NCBI GenBank assembly: GCA_009691335.1
Contig: SICR01000003.1
Location: 1-46,937 of the forward strand
DNA length: 46,937 bases
Direction: 5' to 3'
Origin: Candidatus Zambryskiibacteriota bacterium
GTDB lineage: Bacteria; Patescibacteriota; Minisyncoccia; Phycocordibacterales; Zambryskibacteraceae
Made by a program: the position numbers and the translations under genes. The notes under the pieces were generated by a model. That model had not been told where the DNA came from and searched no databases. It was given only the letters and a program-made list of their open reading frames with translations. Position 1 is the stretch's first letter, and the number at the start of each line of letters is the position of its first letter. This document shows positions 8,648 to 18,094 of this stretch, one piece after another.

Positions 8648-9658
8648 ATGAAAATCCCAGAAACCCGCTTCAAAATATCTAAGGCGAGGCTCTTTATAAG
8701 TCTCTTTGTTCTTCTGGGACTGGTAGTCTTTGTCTCAACTCAGTTCGGGGAGGCCAAGAAACTCCTTGTCCTTATCGGGAATGCCAAGTTCTCGTGGCTC
8801 TTGGTAGCTCTCGGGCTCCAAGTGGCCACTTATGTATGTGATGGGGCCAAGTGGCACATATCAATAAAACCAGGCGGCTATGGTCTCAAAATCGGTGTAC
8901 TGACCAAGATGTCCATCGAGCAGCTTTCCTTAAATCAATTTATCCCGTCAATTGGCATGGCGGGGAACGCTGTCGTGGCGCGAGAGATGCTCAATATTGG
9001 CGTACCAGCATGGGTAGTGGCCAAGGCCATGTCTATCGATATTTTGTCGTTGCTTGTTTCTTATGTCGTCATGACAGTTGTGGCAATATTTTTGTTAAAC
9101 AGCGTTGTGCCTATCTATATAATATGGTTTCTCTTGGCTTTTCTCGTCTTTATCACTTCAGTCACTCTGGGTTTCATTTATTTTATTTATAATCATCGGA
9201 CTCTGCGTATATTAAGTTGGTTAAAGCGCTTCAAAATGATACGGATCACCCTCGAGGTTATGTCCGATATCCCACGCGAAGAAGTGGCACCTGTGCAATT
9301 ATTTATCAAGGCAAGTATGCTGCGCTTGGCTATATTTGTCCTAGATGCTATCACTCTCTATGTCCTGATGCTTTCGATTGGTATACCAGTAACTCTCTCG
9401 GCCTCTTTCCTGGCATTTGTGGCAGGTTCAATAGGAGGAGTTGTTAGCTTTCTTCCTGGTGGTATTGGAGGTTTCGAGGGAGCTTGTACTTGGATACTGG
9501 TCCTGTTCGGCACTTCTCTCGAGGCCGCTCTGGCTGGCACGCTTCTGTTGCGTGGATTCGTCTTGTGGTTACCGCTTATACCGGGGCTTATATTTGCTAG
9601 ACGAGAACTCTTTCCCTATGAGCTCTTGAGAAATAGGGGAGAAAGGCAAGAAGATTAA
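8648..9658 (+). CDS. Lysylphosphatidylglycerol synthase TM / UPF0104 family membrane protein
   Basis: Multiple TMs; FIPSIGMAGNAVVAREMLNIG and SFLPGGIGGFEGACTWILVLFG. Start revised to internal Met. Confidence 0.85.
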   Translation: MKIPETRFKISKARLFISLFVLLGLVVFVSTQFGEAKKLLVLIGNAKFSWLLVALGLQVATYVCDGAKWHISIKPGGYGLKIGVLTKMSIEQLSLNQFIPSIGMAGNAVVAREMLNIGVPAWVVAKAMSIDILSLLVSYVVMTVVAIFLLNSVVPIYIIWFLLAFLVFITSVTLGFIYFIYNHRTLRILSWLKRFKMIRITLEVMSDIPREEVAPVQLFIKASMLRLAIFVLDAITLYVLMLSIGIPVTLSASFLAFVAGSIGGVVSFLPGGIGGFEGACTWILVLFGTSLEAALAGTLLLRGFVLWLPLIPGLIFARRELFPYELLRNRGERQED

Positions 9659-9712
9659 GTTTATAATACTGAAAGTACGAGTTCTTTTGAATTATATTGT
9701 AAAATAATATCA

Positions 9713-10342
9713 ATGGTAGTACAAAAGATTGCGCAAGAAATTTCTGGGTTAGAGCACAAAGAATGGCAATTGCTGAAGAGCCTCAATACTCCAGCTAAAG
9801 TCCAAGACTTTCTAAACTCCCTCAAATTTAATTTTGAGAAGAATGGAGAAACCCATCGCTCTGTCAGTGAAGTGCTCAAGAGCAATGAGGCCCACTGTTT
9901 TGAAGGAGCTTTGGTGGCTTCGGCCGCGCTTTGGATACAAGGCAGGAAGCCCATGCTTCTTGACCTAGTGACAGTACATCCGGACTTCGACCATGTGGTA
10001 GCTCTATTTAAAGAAGGGGAGTTCTGGGGAGCGGTTTCCAAAACTAATCATGGAGTATTACGTTACCGCGAACCCATATATAAAAGCATCAGGGAACTAT
10101 CTATGACATACTTCCATGAATACTTCTTATCCAATGGCAAGAAAACTTTGAGGAAATTCTCTAAACCATTTGATTTATCGCTCAATGCTGAATGGCTCAC
10201 AACAAGAGATAACTTAGCGTGGCTCGCGCACAAGCTGGACTGTTCTCCGCACTTCAATATTTTGTCCCCCAAGCAAATAAGAAATTTACGCAAAGCAGAT
10301 AAGGTTGAAATAGAAGTGGGAAATATCGTAGAATATAGATAA
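9713..10342 (+). CDS. Hypothetical protein, possible transglutaminase-like cysteine fold
   Basis: Ordered Cys (EAHCFEGALVA), His (DFDHVVALF) and TNHGVLRYREP; family assignment is inference. Confidence 0.6.
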   Translation: MVVQKIAQEISGLEHKEWQLLKSLNTPAKVQDFLNSLKFNFEKNGETHRSVSEVLKSNEAHCFEGALVASAALWIQGRKPMLLDLVTVHPDFDHVVALFKEGEFWGAVSKTNHGVLRYREPIYKSIRELSMTYFHEYFLSNGKKTLRKFSKPFDLSLNAEWLTTRDNLAWLAHKLDCSPHFNILSPKQIRNLRKADKVEIEVGNIVEYR

Positions 10343-10353
10343 CACTTACTCAC

Positions 10354-10644
10354 ATGGCATTCCATCATTTGCACGCACGCACGAGAGATTCGCATCCATC
10401 CTTAGACAAGGTGCTTTATCTATCCGGAATCATTTCTATCGGGATGATGATTCCACAATTGTGGCTCATATATGGAGAGAAGAATGCCGGAGGCATTGAG
10501 CCTATAACTTGGATCACGCTAGCAGTTCTAGATATTCCATGGATTATCTATGGGTTCGTCCAGAAGGAAAGACCTCTCGTATTCATATACACGCTCTGGC
10601 TTATCGTAAACACTCTGATATTTATCGGATCAGTACTTTACTAA
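10354..10644 (+). CDS. SemiSWEET / PQ-loop small membrane transporter
   Basis: 96 aa, three TMs; MMIPQLWLIYGEKNAGGI and DIPWIIYGFVQKERPLVFIYTLWLIVN. Confidence 0.8.
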   Translation: MAFHHLHARTRDSHPSLDKVLYLSGIISIGMMIPQLWLIYGEKNAGGIEPITWITLAVLDIPWIIYGFVQKERPLVFIYTLWLIVNTLIFIGSVLY

Positions 10645-10648
10645 AAAC

Positions 10649-10680
10649 GCAAAACGCCTTCCTTGCGGTCGGCGTCTTGC
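10649..10680 (+). terminator. Hairpin following the SemiSWEET-like gene
   Basis: GCAAAACGCC...GGCGTCTTGC, one A-C mismatch; no clear T-run. Confidence 0.5.
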
Positions 10681-10812
10681 TCCATAAGTATGCTCTCGGG
10701 CTTATAGTGTGTCAAGTGGAACCTGTGGATATCTCTAAACCCACAAAGTAACTGTCAAACATAACTTGGAACACAACTTGGGATAATTCCAAAACATGAC
10801 AATAGAATCCTC

Positions 10813-10848
10813 TACATCTATAAAACGCTATAGCGTTAGTTAGATGTA
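10813..10848. repeat. 36-nt imperfect palindrome, unit A1 (CTATAG centre)
   Basis: TACATCTATAAAACG-CTATAG-CGTTAGTTAGATGTA; 8-bp outer stem, 3/3 internal loop, AACGCTATAGCGTT inner palindrome. Confidence 0.85.
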
Positions 10849-10884
10849 TACGTTATTTAGTCACGGTCGTGAGAAGGTGACGTA
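10849..10884. repeat. 36-nt imperfect palindrome, unit A2 (tandem with A1)
   Basis: TACGTTATTTAGTCAC-GGTC-GTGAGAAGGTGACGTA; 16-nt arms with two mismatches and three G-T pairs. Confidence 0.85.
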
Positions 10885-10901
10885 TTAAGAAATCAACTAA
10901 G

Positions 10902-12674
10902 TTAAACTCCCAAAATAACGGGAATCACTATGGGCTTCTTGGCTGTGCGCTGGAAGAGGAAGCGGGAGACGTCTTCTGTCACAGCATTCTTGGCATAGTC
11001 GAAGTTTATGGGGTTAGAACCTACGGTCATTTTCTCTATAGAATGTTTGATGATGTTGCGTGCTTCACTTAGAAGTTCTTGAGATTCGCGCAGGTAGACG
11101 AAGCCACGAGCGATGATGTCGGGGGACTTTTTCAATCTACCACTCCTGATGTTGATGAGAGCTATGATGACGAAGATGCCATCCTCGGCAAGCATCTTCC
11201 TGTCACGGATGACAACTTCCGATATGTCTCCGATAGAGAGACCCTCAACCACCATATCGTCCGAAGGAGCTTTCTCTGGAAGCTTCACGAAGGTATTGCC
11301 ATTGTCTCGTATTTCTATAATAGAACCATTGTCAGGGACAAGGATGTTCTCGCGAGGTCGTCCAAGCCTTTCTGAGAGTTCCGCATGCATCTTCAGCCTG
11401 AAGTGACTGCCATGTACGGGCATGAAGTATTTGTAAGGGATTTGCTTATGGATCCATTCTAGCTCGCCGCGCTTACCGTGGCCTGAGGTGTGCACATCTG
11501 AATCAAGATAAGTGATAATCTTGGCGTCATGACGGAAGAGATTGTCCTTGAGTTTGTCTACAGCTCGGTCGTTACCGGGAATAACGGAGGAGGAAAGGAT
11601 AACAGTGTCAGAACGCTGCAAGCGGACATACTTGTGAGTCTTGTTGGACATTCTCATGAGAGCGGCGAATTCTTCACCTTGGGCGCCAGTGGCAATCATC
11701 ATGATTTTGTTCGGAGGATATTTCTCAATATCCTCGATGGGCACGATATCCGAAGTATCGACAAGGTTGAGGTGCTTGATAATTTCAACATTATTCTTCA
11801 TACTCCTGCCTTCAATTAGAACTTTCTTACCGTAACGCTTGGCGCTTTTCAAGAATTCTATAATACGCTCAACTTGCGAAGCGAAGGTGGCGATGATGAT
11901 ACGGCCCGGAGCATCTCTGACGATAGCGTCAATGTTCTTCAATATGGAAGCCTCTGATGTAGAGAATCCCGGTTTGTCGATACCCGTAGAATCCATAGTA
12001 AGGAGCAGGATGTTGCGGTCTTTGAACATTGCGTATTGCTTGAATTCCTTTTCAACTGGAACACCGAGTTCATTCTCCACTCTGACATCGCCGGTGTTTA
12101 CGATATCGCCATAAGGAGTTTCGATAATGATGCCGGTTGAGTCTGGAATAGCGTGAGTCAAGCCGAAGAATCTCACCTTGAAATTGGGTGATATGGGAAT
12201 TGATTTGTCACCAGCATCCACAATACGAATATCTAGAGGTGGAAGATGAGGAAATTCGGCTTGACGCTTCTTAATAAGCAGGGCACCGAATTCTCTGGTA
12301 TAAATCGGTGGATTGCCGAGGCGGGTGATGAGGTAGGGGATGCCTCCGATGTGGTCGAGGTGACCGTGAGTGATAACTAGGGCACGTATCTTACTCTTCC
12401 TATCCTCCAAATACTTAGTGTTTGGTAAAAGGTAATCAATGCCAGGTGTATCGTCGTCTGTGAATTGGATACCAGCATCGACAACGATGATGTCATCGCC
12501 CATCTCAACCACGGTCATGTTCTTGCCGATTTCTTCCACTCCTCCAAGAGGGATAATGCGTAGAGCGTCTCCTATGGGAGGGATAATGTCTGCGGGCTTT
12601 TTGAGCGATATAGGAGCTTGGGTTCGGCGACGCATACTTTTATTTCGTAGGCCGGAAGAGAATGGGGAGTTCAT
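10902..12674 (-). CDS. rnj: Ribonuclease J (metallo-beta-lactamase / beta-CASP)
   Basis: LRIIPLGGVEEIGKNMTVVE, VITHGHLDHIGGIPYL, DSDVHTSGHGKRGELEW, YFMPVHGSHFRLKMHAELSERLG. Confidence 0.96.
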   Translation of the reverse strand: MNSPFSSGLRNKSMRRRTQAPISLKKPADIIPPIGDALRIIPLGGVEEIGKNMTVVEMGDDIIVVDAGIQFTDDDTPGIDYLLPNTKYLEDRKSKIRALVITHGHLDHIGGIPYLITRLGNPPIYTREFGALLIKKRQAEFPHLPPLDIRIVDAGDKSIPISPNFKVRFFGLTHAIPDSTGIIIETPYGDIVNTGDVRVENELGVPVEKEFKQYAMFKDRNILLLTMDSTGIDKPGFSTSEASILKNIDAIVRDAPGRIIIATFASQVERIIEFLKSAKRYGKKVLIEGRSMKNNVEIIKHLNLVDTSDIVPIEDIEKYPPNKIMMIATGAQGEEFAALMRMSNKTHKYVRLQRSDTVILSSSVIPGNDRAVDKLKDNLFRHDAKIITYLDSDVHTSGHGKRGELEWIHKQIPYKYFMPVHGSHFRLKMHAELSERLGRPRENILVPDNGSIIEIRDNGNTFVKLPEKAPSDDMVVEGLSIGDISEVVIRDRKMLAEDGIFVIIALINIRSGRLKKSPDIIARGFVYLRESQELLSEARNIIKHSIEKMTVGSNPINFDYAKNAVTEDVSRFLFQRTAKKPIVIPVILGV

Positions 12675-12704
12675 AAGTTAGATAAGTTAGATAAGTTTAA
12701 TAAG

Positions 12705-14462
12705 TTAGTTCAGGAAGATTTGCCAGATTTTATCCGTCTCGATATACCAGTTTCGTATAGAGATAAATCTGTCTTGAGAAACCGCCAGCGACCCCAAGGT
12801 GACAGCCTTTAGTTTGTCAGGCACGAGATACAAGAAACTTGGAGAGTAAAGGAAGACTGCTGGCACATCTTTCCCAAGCTCAGCTTGGAAGGCTTTGTAA
12901 CTCTTCTCTGCCGCGACAGAGTCGTTTGAGCTCCTAGCTTCTTCGAGGAACTTGTCGGTGCGAGGGTTGGCATAAAGAGCGATATTGAGGCCCGGGTCAT
13001 TTCTCTGAGAAGAATGCCAGAAGGGATAGAGATCGGTGTCTCTCCCAACCACTTCTCCAAACAAGAGTGCGTCGAAGTGTCTCGGACGAATAACGCTTTG
13101 GTTCAGCTCACCAGTCTCAAAGACTAAAAGTTCAATCTTCGCTCCAAGCTTGCTCCATGTATTTACCAGTTCCTCCGCGACTTTGCGGAGTTCCGGCGCG
13201 TCACCAGTAGAGATAGAAAACGACAAACTCATTGTATCCTTTCCTAATTTTTTTTCAAGTATTCTTGTGCTTTCATTTAATTTCCAACCGGCTTTCAAGA
13301 GAATTTCTTTGGCTCGCGTGACATTCTCTTCGTCAGTTGAACTTGCAGTAGATGCAGCTGCCCATGAGTAAACGCCTGCTGGTAATGGACCTTCAATACT
13401 AGTACCATAACCACCGAGAATTGTGGTTACGATGTATTCCTTAGGAGCACTCTCGTTTAGAGCTTGGCGAACTTCTTTTTGTAGAAGAACCTTTGACTTA
13501 CTTTGGTTGAAAAAGACAGCAAATATGCGTGGAAGAGGTGACTGGATGATATTGCCACCCTTGATATGTAGGGTAGAGAGTTTTTCCGGAGAAATACCGC
13601 TAAGACTCTCCACATCGCCCTTGTTGTAAGCTTCCACCAATGATGCTTCTGATGGATAGAAGCGGAAGACGAGATTTTTTATATAAGGTTCTTGACCCAA
13701 TGTGTCCTTAAAAGGCTTGAATTTATAATAATCCGGTATACCGCCTTGGTTTCTCTCAACCCTTTCTACCTGATAAGGGCCCGAGCCGACTGGTAGAGTA
13801 TTGAACTGGCTGAAGGAGAATTCGTCGTCACTGACATTCTTCCAAATATGCTTTGGCAAAATACCAGTGGTCAAGTTGTAGATGAATGGTGTGTACGCTT
13901 TCTTCAAAGTGAACTTAACAGTTCTGTCGTCTACTTTCTCCATAGTCACACCTTCCCAATTACCGCGCTTTGGACTCTTTATAATAGGGTCAATAATCTT
14001 GCCTATGGTAAATATAATGTCGTCGGCTGTAACAGGGGTGCTGTCGTGGAAGAGGGCATTATCGTCTAAAGTGACGGTATAAACCTTTTTATCATCTGAA
14101 ATGGAAATTTCCGCTGCCAGGTCATTTTCTGCTTCGCCTTTGGCATTTAGACGCACCGGGCCTGAATAAACCAGAGTGGTTAAGTTTTTGTCCGCCTCAG
14201 AAAGGGCCAATACCGGATTGATGAAACGCGGATTGCCGACCACTCCTTCTATAAGAGTGCCACCCTTGATAGGAACGCTTGTGAGGTAAGCTTCGCTGAC
14301 ATTCCAAACTAGAGAAACTCCGGAGAGGATAAATAGAGTGGTAAAGAAATAGAAAACAGTTTTTTCTGCGTGGGTAAATGAATTAATGGCGCGCCGGATG
14401 GCGTATTCTTTCGGAATATTGAAGCGTCTCCGTAGGAGAGCCTGAATCTCTTTGTAGCGCAT
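12705..14462 (-). CDS. Membrane-anchored family 5 (peptide/oligopeptide) extracellular solute-binding protein
   Basis: N-terminal TM then GTLIEGVVGNPRFINPVLALSEADKNLTTLVYSGPVRLNAKGEAENDLAAEISISDDKKVYTVTLDDNALFHDSTPVTADDI, typical SBP_bac_5. Confidence 0.9.
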   Translation of the reverse strand: MRYKEIQALLRRRFNIPKEYAIRRAINSFTHAEKTVFYFFTTLFILSGVSLVWNVSEAYLTSVPIKGGTLIEGVVGNPRFINPVLALSEADKNLTTLVYSGPVRLNAKGEAENDLAAEISISDDKKVYTVTLDDNALFHDSTPVTADDIIFTIGKIIDPIIKSPKRGNWEGVTMEKVDDRTVKFTLKKAYTPFIYNLTTGILPKHIWKNVSDDEFSFSQFNTLPVGSGPYQVERVERNQGGIPDYYKFKPFKDTLGQEPYIKNLVFRFYPSEASLVEAYNKGDVESLSGISPEKLSTLHIKGGNIIQSPLPRIFAVFFNQSKSKVLLQKEVRQALNESAPKEYIVTTILGGYGTSIEGPLPAGVYSWAAASTASSTDEENVTRAKEILLKAGWKLNESTRILEKKLGKDTMSLSFSISTGDAPELRKVAEELVNTWSKLGAKIELLVFETGELNQSVIRPRHFDALLFGEVVGRDTDLYPFWHSSQRNDPGLNIALYANPRTDKFLEEARSSNDSVAAEKSYKAFQAELGKDVPAVFLYSPSFLYLVPDKLKAVTLGSLAVSQDRFISIRNWYIETDKIWQIFLN

Positions 14463-14466
14463 TGTG

Positions 14467-14691
14467 TTAGCGGTTGAGAAGAAGTGGAGCGAACACGGAG
14501 AGGGTGAAAAGGATGCCTATCAAGATAGTGCCGATAAAAAGGGTCTTTTCAAACCCGCGGCGCATGAAGCGTCCTCCAGTAGCGTTATCAGAGCCGAAAC
14601 CGGCCCCAAGACCTGCCTCTGAGCGTTGTAGTAGCACTCCTACGATAAGAAGGATACTTAAAATAACTTGGATATATGGAAGATAAACCAT
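14467..14691 (-). CDS. secG: Preprotein translocase subunit SecG
   Basis: 74 aa; ILLIVGVLLQRSEAGLGAGFGSDNATGGRFMRRGFEKTLF. Confidence 0.9.
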   Translation of the reverse strand: MVYLPYIQVILSILLIVGVLLQRSEAGLGAGFGSDNATGGRFMRRGFEKTLFIGTILIGILFTLSVFAPLLLNR

Positions 14692-14851
14692 TGTCTGTCT
14701 CTTGTTGCTAGAGTATAGTACCCCAGTTTCCCTAGATAAGCAATCAACAGATATACTCTTGAGGTATAAACATAAACGGAAATAGACCTATTTCCCCAAT
14801 TCAATAATTTGTGTAGAATCTCTGATAGAAACCTTGAAAGTGAGGTGATAA

Positions 14852-15325
14852 GTGCTCAAAGTCTTCCGTGTTCTGGTATTTGTCTGCGTCTTCGTCGCCA
14901 CGATGGCACTCTGGGCAGCTCTGCTCCTCGGGACAACTATCTTCTTGATTGTCCGCTGGGTTGTGAAGTCGAGATTCCAAACACCAGAAGAGACCATCGT
15001 TCTCCGGCAGGTGCCTGTGGTACCTGCCGGAGTCGTGGAATTGTGTGAATGCTTTAAGCATGGGTACTACCTGTTCTCTGGTGGCTCAAGAAGTCTTGAA
15101 TTCTGTTCGCGAGAAGGGGCGACACAAGAACTCAAACGGTTCTCGGCTGGCAAAGATGATTGCATCCTTCTGGCGGAAGAAATGGCTAAGCTAGACATTC
15201 TACCAGAGAGTGATGACGAGGTTGGTGAGTTGATTCGACTGACTCGCTTCAACATCAATGTTGAAATACTTATGGGTGAGTGCTATGACGATTCGTCGGG
15301 AACAAGTCTGTACAAGTGTCACTGA
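14852..15325 (+). CDS. Orphan Cys-containing protein with N-terminal TM (GTG start)
   Basis: 157 aa; SD GAGGTG upstream of GTG; followed by a strong hairpin. Confidence 0.65.
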   Translation: MLKVFRVLVFVCVFVATMALWAALLLGTTIFLIVRWVVKSRFQTPEETIVLRQVPVVPAGVVELCECFKHGYYLFSGGSRSLEFCSREGATQELKRFSAGKDDCILLAEEMAKLDILPESDDEVGELIRLTRFNINVEILMGECYDDSSGTSLYKCH

Positions 15326-15340
15326 TGCCACGATTTATAC

Positions 15341-15381
15341 AATGGCGTCCTATGAGAGGATAACTCTGATAGGACGCCATT
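15341..15381 (+). terminator. Strong hairpin terminator after the orphan gene
   Basis: AATGGCGTCCTAT-(GAGAGGATAACTCTG)-ATAGGACGCCATT, 13-bp perfect stem plus inner AGAG/CTCT pairing, followed by TGAATTTATT. Confidence 0.8.
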
Positions 15382-15419
15382 TGAATTTATTGGCCTATTC
15401 TGGTATAAAGTTGGCATCT

Positions 15420-15737
15420 ATGAATAAGAAAATAGCACCTCTAGGTGATAGGGTTCTAGTGAAGCCTTTTACAGAAGAAGATCTGAGAAAGGGTGACAAG
15501 AAGTCTTCTTTGAAGTTAATTCTCCCCGAATCAATGACCAAGGAGAAGTCGGCTCAGGGGAAGGTTTTGGCCGTCGGCCCCGGCAAGCATATTGATGGCA
15601 AGCTTGTTCCGATATCTCTCAAAGTTGGAGACACTGTAATCTTTTCTAAATACAGTTATGACGAAGTGGAGCAAGATGGCGAGGAATTATATTTATTAAA
15701 AGAAGACAATATTCTAGCGGTAATAAAAAATGGCTAA
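15420..15737 (+). CDS. groES: Co-chaperonin GroES
   Basis: IAPLGDRVLVKPFTEEDL, GKVLAVGPGKHIDGKLVP, VGDTVIFSKYSYDEVEQDGEELYLLKEDNILAVI. Start revised to ATG at 15420. Confidence 0.95.
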   Translation: MNKKIAPLGDRVLVKPFTEEDLRKGDKKSSLKLILPESMTKEKSAQGKVLAVGPGKHIDGKLVPISLKVGDTVIFSKYSYDEVEQDGEELYLLKEDNILAVIKNG

Positions 15738-17391
15738 GAAAATTCTATTTGCAGAGGAAGCACGGGGAGCGCTCAAACGAGGTGTAGACGCCGTGGCCAA
15801 TGCCGTCCGTATTACTATCGGTCCTCGTGGTAGAAATGTTGTCTTGGACAAAGGTTACGGTTCGCCAACTATTACAAATGATGGTGTGACTATTGCCAAA
15901 GATATTACTCTCGCCGATAAGTTTGAAAATATGGGCGCCGAGATTGTCAAAGAAGTGGCTTCCAAAACCAATGATTCTGCCGGTGACGGCACCACTACTT
16001 CGGTTGTCCTTACTCAAGCCCTGGTTGAAGCCGGGTTTAGGAAGACTTTGACCGGTGCCAATTCTATGGCTATTCGCCGTGGTATTGAGTCGGCAACTCA
16101 TGATGCTGTTGATGCCTTGAAGAGAATGGCCAAGCCTATAAAGAGCGATGCTGAGGTCAGACAAGTGGCCACCATTTCTGCTGAGTCGGAAGAGATAGGG
16201 ACCATCATTGCCAACACTATAAGGAAGATTGGGAAGGATGGTGTTATCACAGTGGAGGAGTCTCAGTCGTCTGGTATTGAGTCGGAAATTGTCGAAGGAA
16301 TGGAATTCGATAAGGGTTATATCTCTCATTACTTCGTGACTAATCCGGAGAGAATGGAGGCAGAATACCGCGAGCCAAATATTCTCATCACTGACAAGAA
16401 AATATCCACTATTAAGGAAATCATTCCGCTTTTAGAAAAGTTGGCCGCTACTGGCAAGAAAGATTTGGTAATCATTGCTGATGATGTTGATGGGGAAGCA
16501 TTAACCACTTTCGTACTCAACAAGCTTCGAGGCTCATTTAATATATTGGCTATCAAGGCTCCTGGCTATGGAGATAAGAAGAAGGAATTATTAGAAGATA
16601 TCGCTGTAACAGTTGGGGCCAAGGTAATCTCGGACGATACAGGCCTTAATTTCGAAAAGACGGAGCTCAACATGCTCGGTAGTGCATCACGCATCGTTTC
16701 TACCAGAGATAAAACTATTATCGTTGGTGGCAAAGGCAAGAAGGCTGAGATTGAAGCTCGAGTCGAAAGCTTACGCATTCTACTTGGAAGCTCAACTTCC
16801 AAGTTCGACGCGGAGAAGCTCGGCGAACGCATAGGCAAACTCACTGGCGGAGTCGCGGTTATCAAAGTTGGTGCAGCGACAGAAACCGAGATGAAGTATC
16901 TCAAATTGAAGATTGAGGACGCAGTCAACGCCACTAAGGCCGCAATTTCTGAAGGTATCGTCGTCGGAGGAGGAAGCGCATTGGCAAAAGTTTCTAAAAA
17001 GCTCGAGATTAAATACAAAGAATCCAAAATTGCCAAAAAAGCTCAGGAAAGCGTCGATACGGCCGAGTTCTTCGCTGGCTATATGTCAGTTATAGAAGCG
17101 CTCAAGGAACCTCTTAAGCAAATTGCCAAGAATGCCGGTCAAGATGAGGGTGTGGTGGTAAATGAGGTACTCCGTGGTGGAGCAAGTTCCGGATATGACG
17201 CACTTAGTAATAAGTTTGTCACCGATATGTTTGAAGCCGGTATCATAGACCCTCTCAAAGTTACTCGCGCCGCACTAGAGAATGCCTCATCCGCGGTGGC
17301 CATTCTTCTCACTACCGAAGTGGCTATCGCCGACGAACCAGAGAAGGAGAAATCTTCAGCGTCACACAATCATGGTGGTATGGATTACTAA
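15730..17391 (+). CDS. groEL: Chaperonin GroEL
   Basis: [50 protein letters not shown], ends GGMDY. Confidence 0.98.
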   Translation: MAKKILFAEEARGALKRGVDAVANAVRITIGPRGRNVVLDKGYGSPTITNDGVTIAKDITLADKFENMGAEIVKEVASKTNDSAGDGTTTSVVLTQALVEAGFRKTLTGANSMAIRRGIESATHDAVDALKRMAKPIKSDAEVRQVATISAESEEIGTIIANTIRKIGKDGVITVEESQSSGIESEIVEGMEFDKGYISHYFVTNPERMEAEYREPNILITDKKISTIKEIIPLLEKLAATGKKDLVIIADDVDGEALTTFVLNKLRGSFNILAIKAPGYGDKKKELLEDIAVTVGAKVISDDTGLNFEKTELNMLGSASRIVSTRDKTIIVGGKGKKAEIEARVESLRILLGSSTSKFDAEKLGERIGKLTGGVAVIKVGAATETEMKYLKLKIEDAVNATKAAISEGIVVGGGSALAKVSKKLEIKYKESKIAKKAQESVDTAEFFAGYMSVIEALKEPLKQIAKNAGQDEGVVVNEVLRGGASSGYDALSNKFVTDMFEAGIIDPLKVTRAALENASSAVAILLTTEVAIADEPEKEKSSASHNHGGMDY

Positions 17392-17535
17392 TTATTAAAT
17401 ACTCTAAAGTAATATATGGGGTAATCCTATGTAGTTTGTTGTAATCCTATTTCAGGAACATTACACTGGAAAATAAGTTGTTACACAGAAGATAAATTTT
17501 ATTGTATAATCGGGCTACCTAACTAATATAAAAAT

Positions 17536-18093
17536 ATGAAAAAAGGATTAATCGCACTTATTGCTATCGTAGTCGTATTCGTAATTTGGGGATTTTCTGG
17601 CTATAACAGCTTGGTTACGCTCAATGAGAATGTAGATGCAGAATGGTCTAAGGTTGAGACGCAGTATCAGAGACGCTTTGACTTAATTCCAAACTTAGTC
17701 AATTCGGTGAAGGGTATTCTTACTCAGGAGCAGACCATATTTGGAGACATCGCGGATGCTCGTACTCGCTACGCCGGTGCAACAACTCCAAACGACAAGG
17801 CCGCCGCGGCTAGTCAGGTAGAAAGCACTCTTGGTCGTCTACTTGTCATTATGGAGAATTACCCTCAGCTCAACTCTTCGGCCAATGTTGCCGATTTGAT
17901 GACGCAACTTGAAGGGACTGAGAATCGTATTAGCGTTGAACGCATTCGTTTCAACGATGCAATACGTGCTTACAACACTACTATCAAGCGTTTTCCGAAA
18001 AATCTCTTGGCAGCTGTTACAGGATTCAGTGAACGAGCATACTTTGAAGCAGTTACTGGTGCAGAAACGGCTCCGTCTGTAAATCTTGAATAA
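17536..18093 (+). CDS. LemA family protein
   Basis: YNSLVTLNENVDAEWSKVETQYQRRFDLIPNLVNSVKG; FPKNLLAAVTGFSERAYFEA. Confidence 0.95.
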   Translation: MKKGLIALIAIVVVFVIWGFSGYNSLVTLNENVDAEWSKVETQYQRRFDLIPNLVNSVKGILTQEQTIFGDIADARTRYAGATTPNDKAAAASQVESTLGRLLVIMENYPQLNSSANVADLMTQLEGTENRISVERIRFNDAIRAYNTTIKRFPKNLLAAVTGFSERAYFEAVTGAETAPSVNLE

Positions 18094-18094
18094 A

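Noticed and set aside
14692-15420. CIRCE/HrcA operator upstream of groES
   Set aside because: Looked for TTAGCACTC-N9-GAGTGCTAA and found no match.
16566-17036. Long antisense ORFs across groEL and other conserved genes
   Set aside because: They overlap strongly conserved sense genes and are explained by codon bias of the sense strand.
17436-17480. Dyads and direct repeats (GTAATCCTA x2) upstream of lemA as an operator
   Set aside because: Imperfect and short in AT-rich sequence; not distinguishable from chance without comparison.
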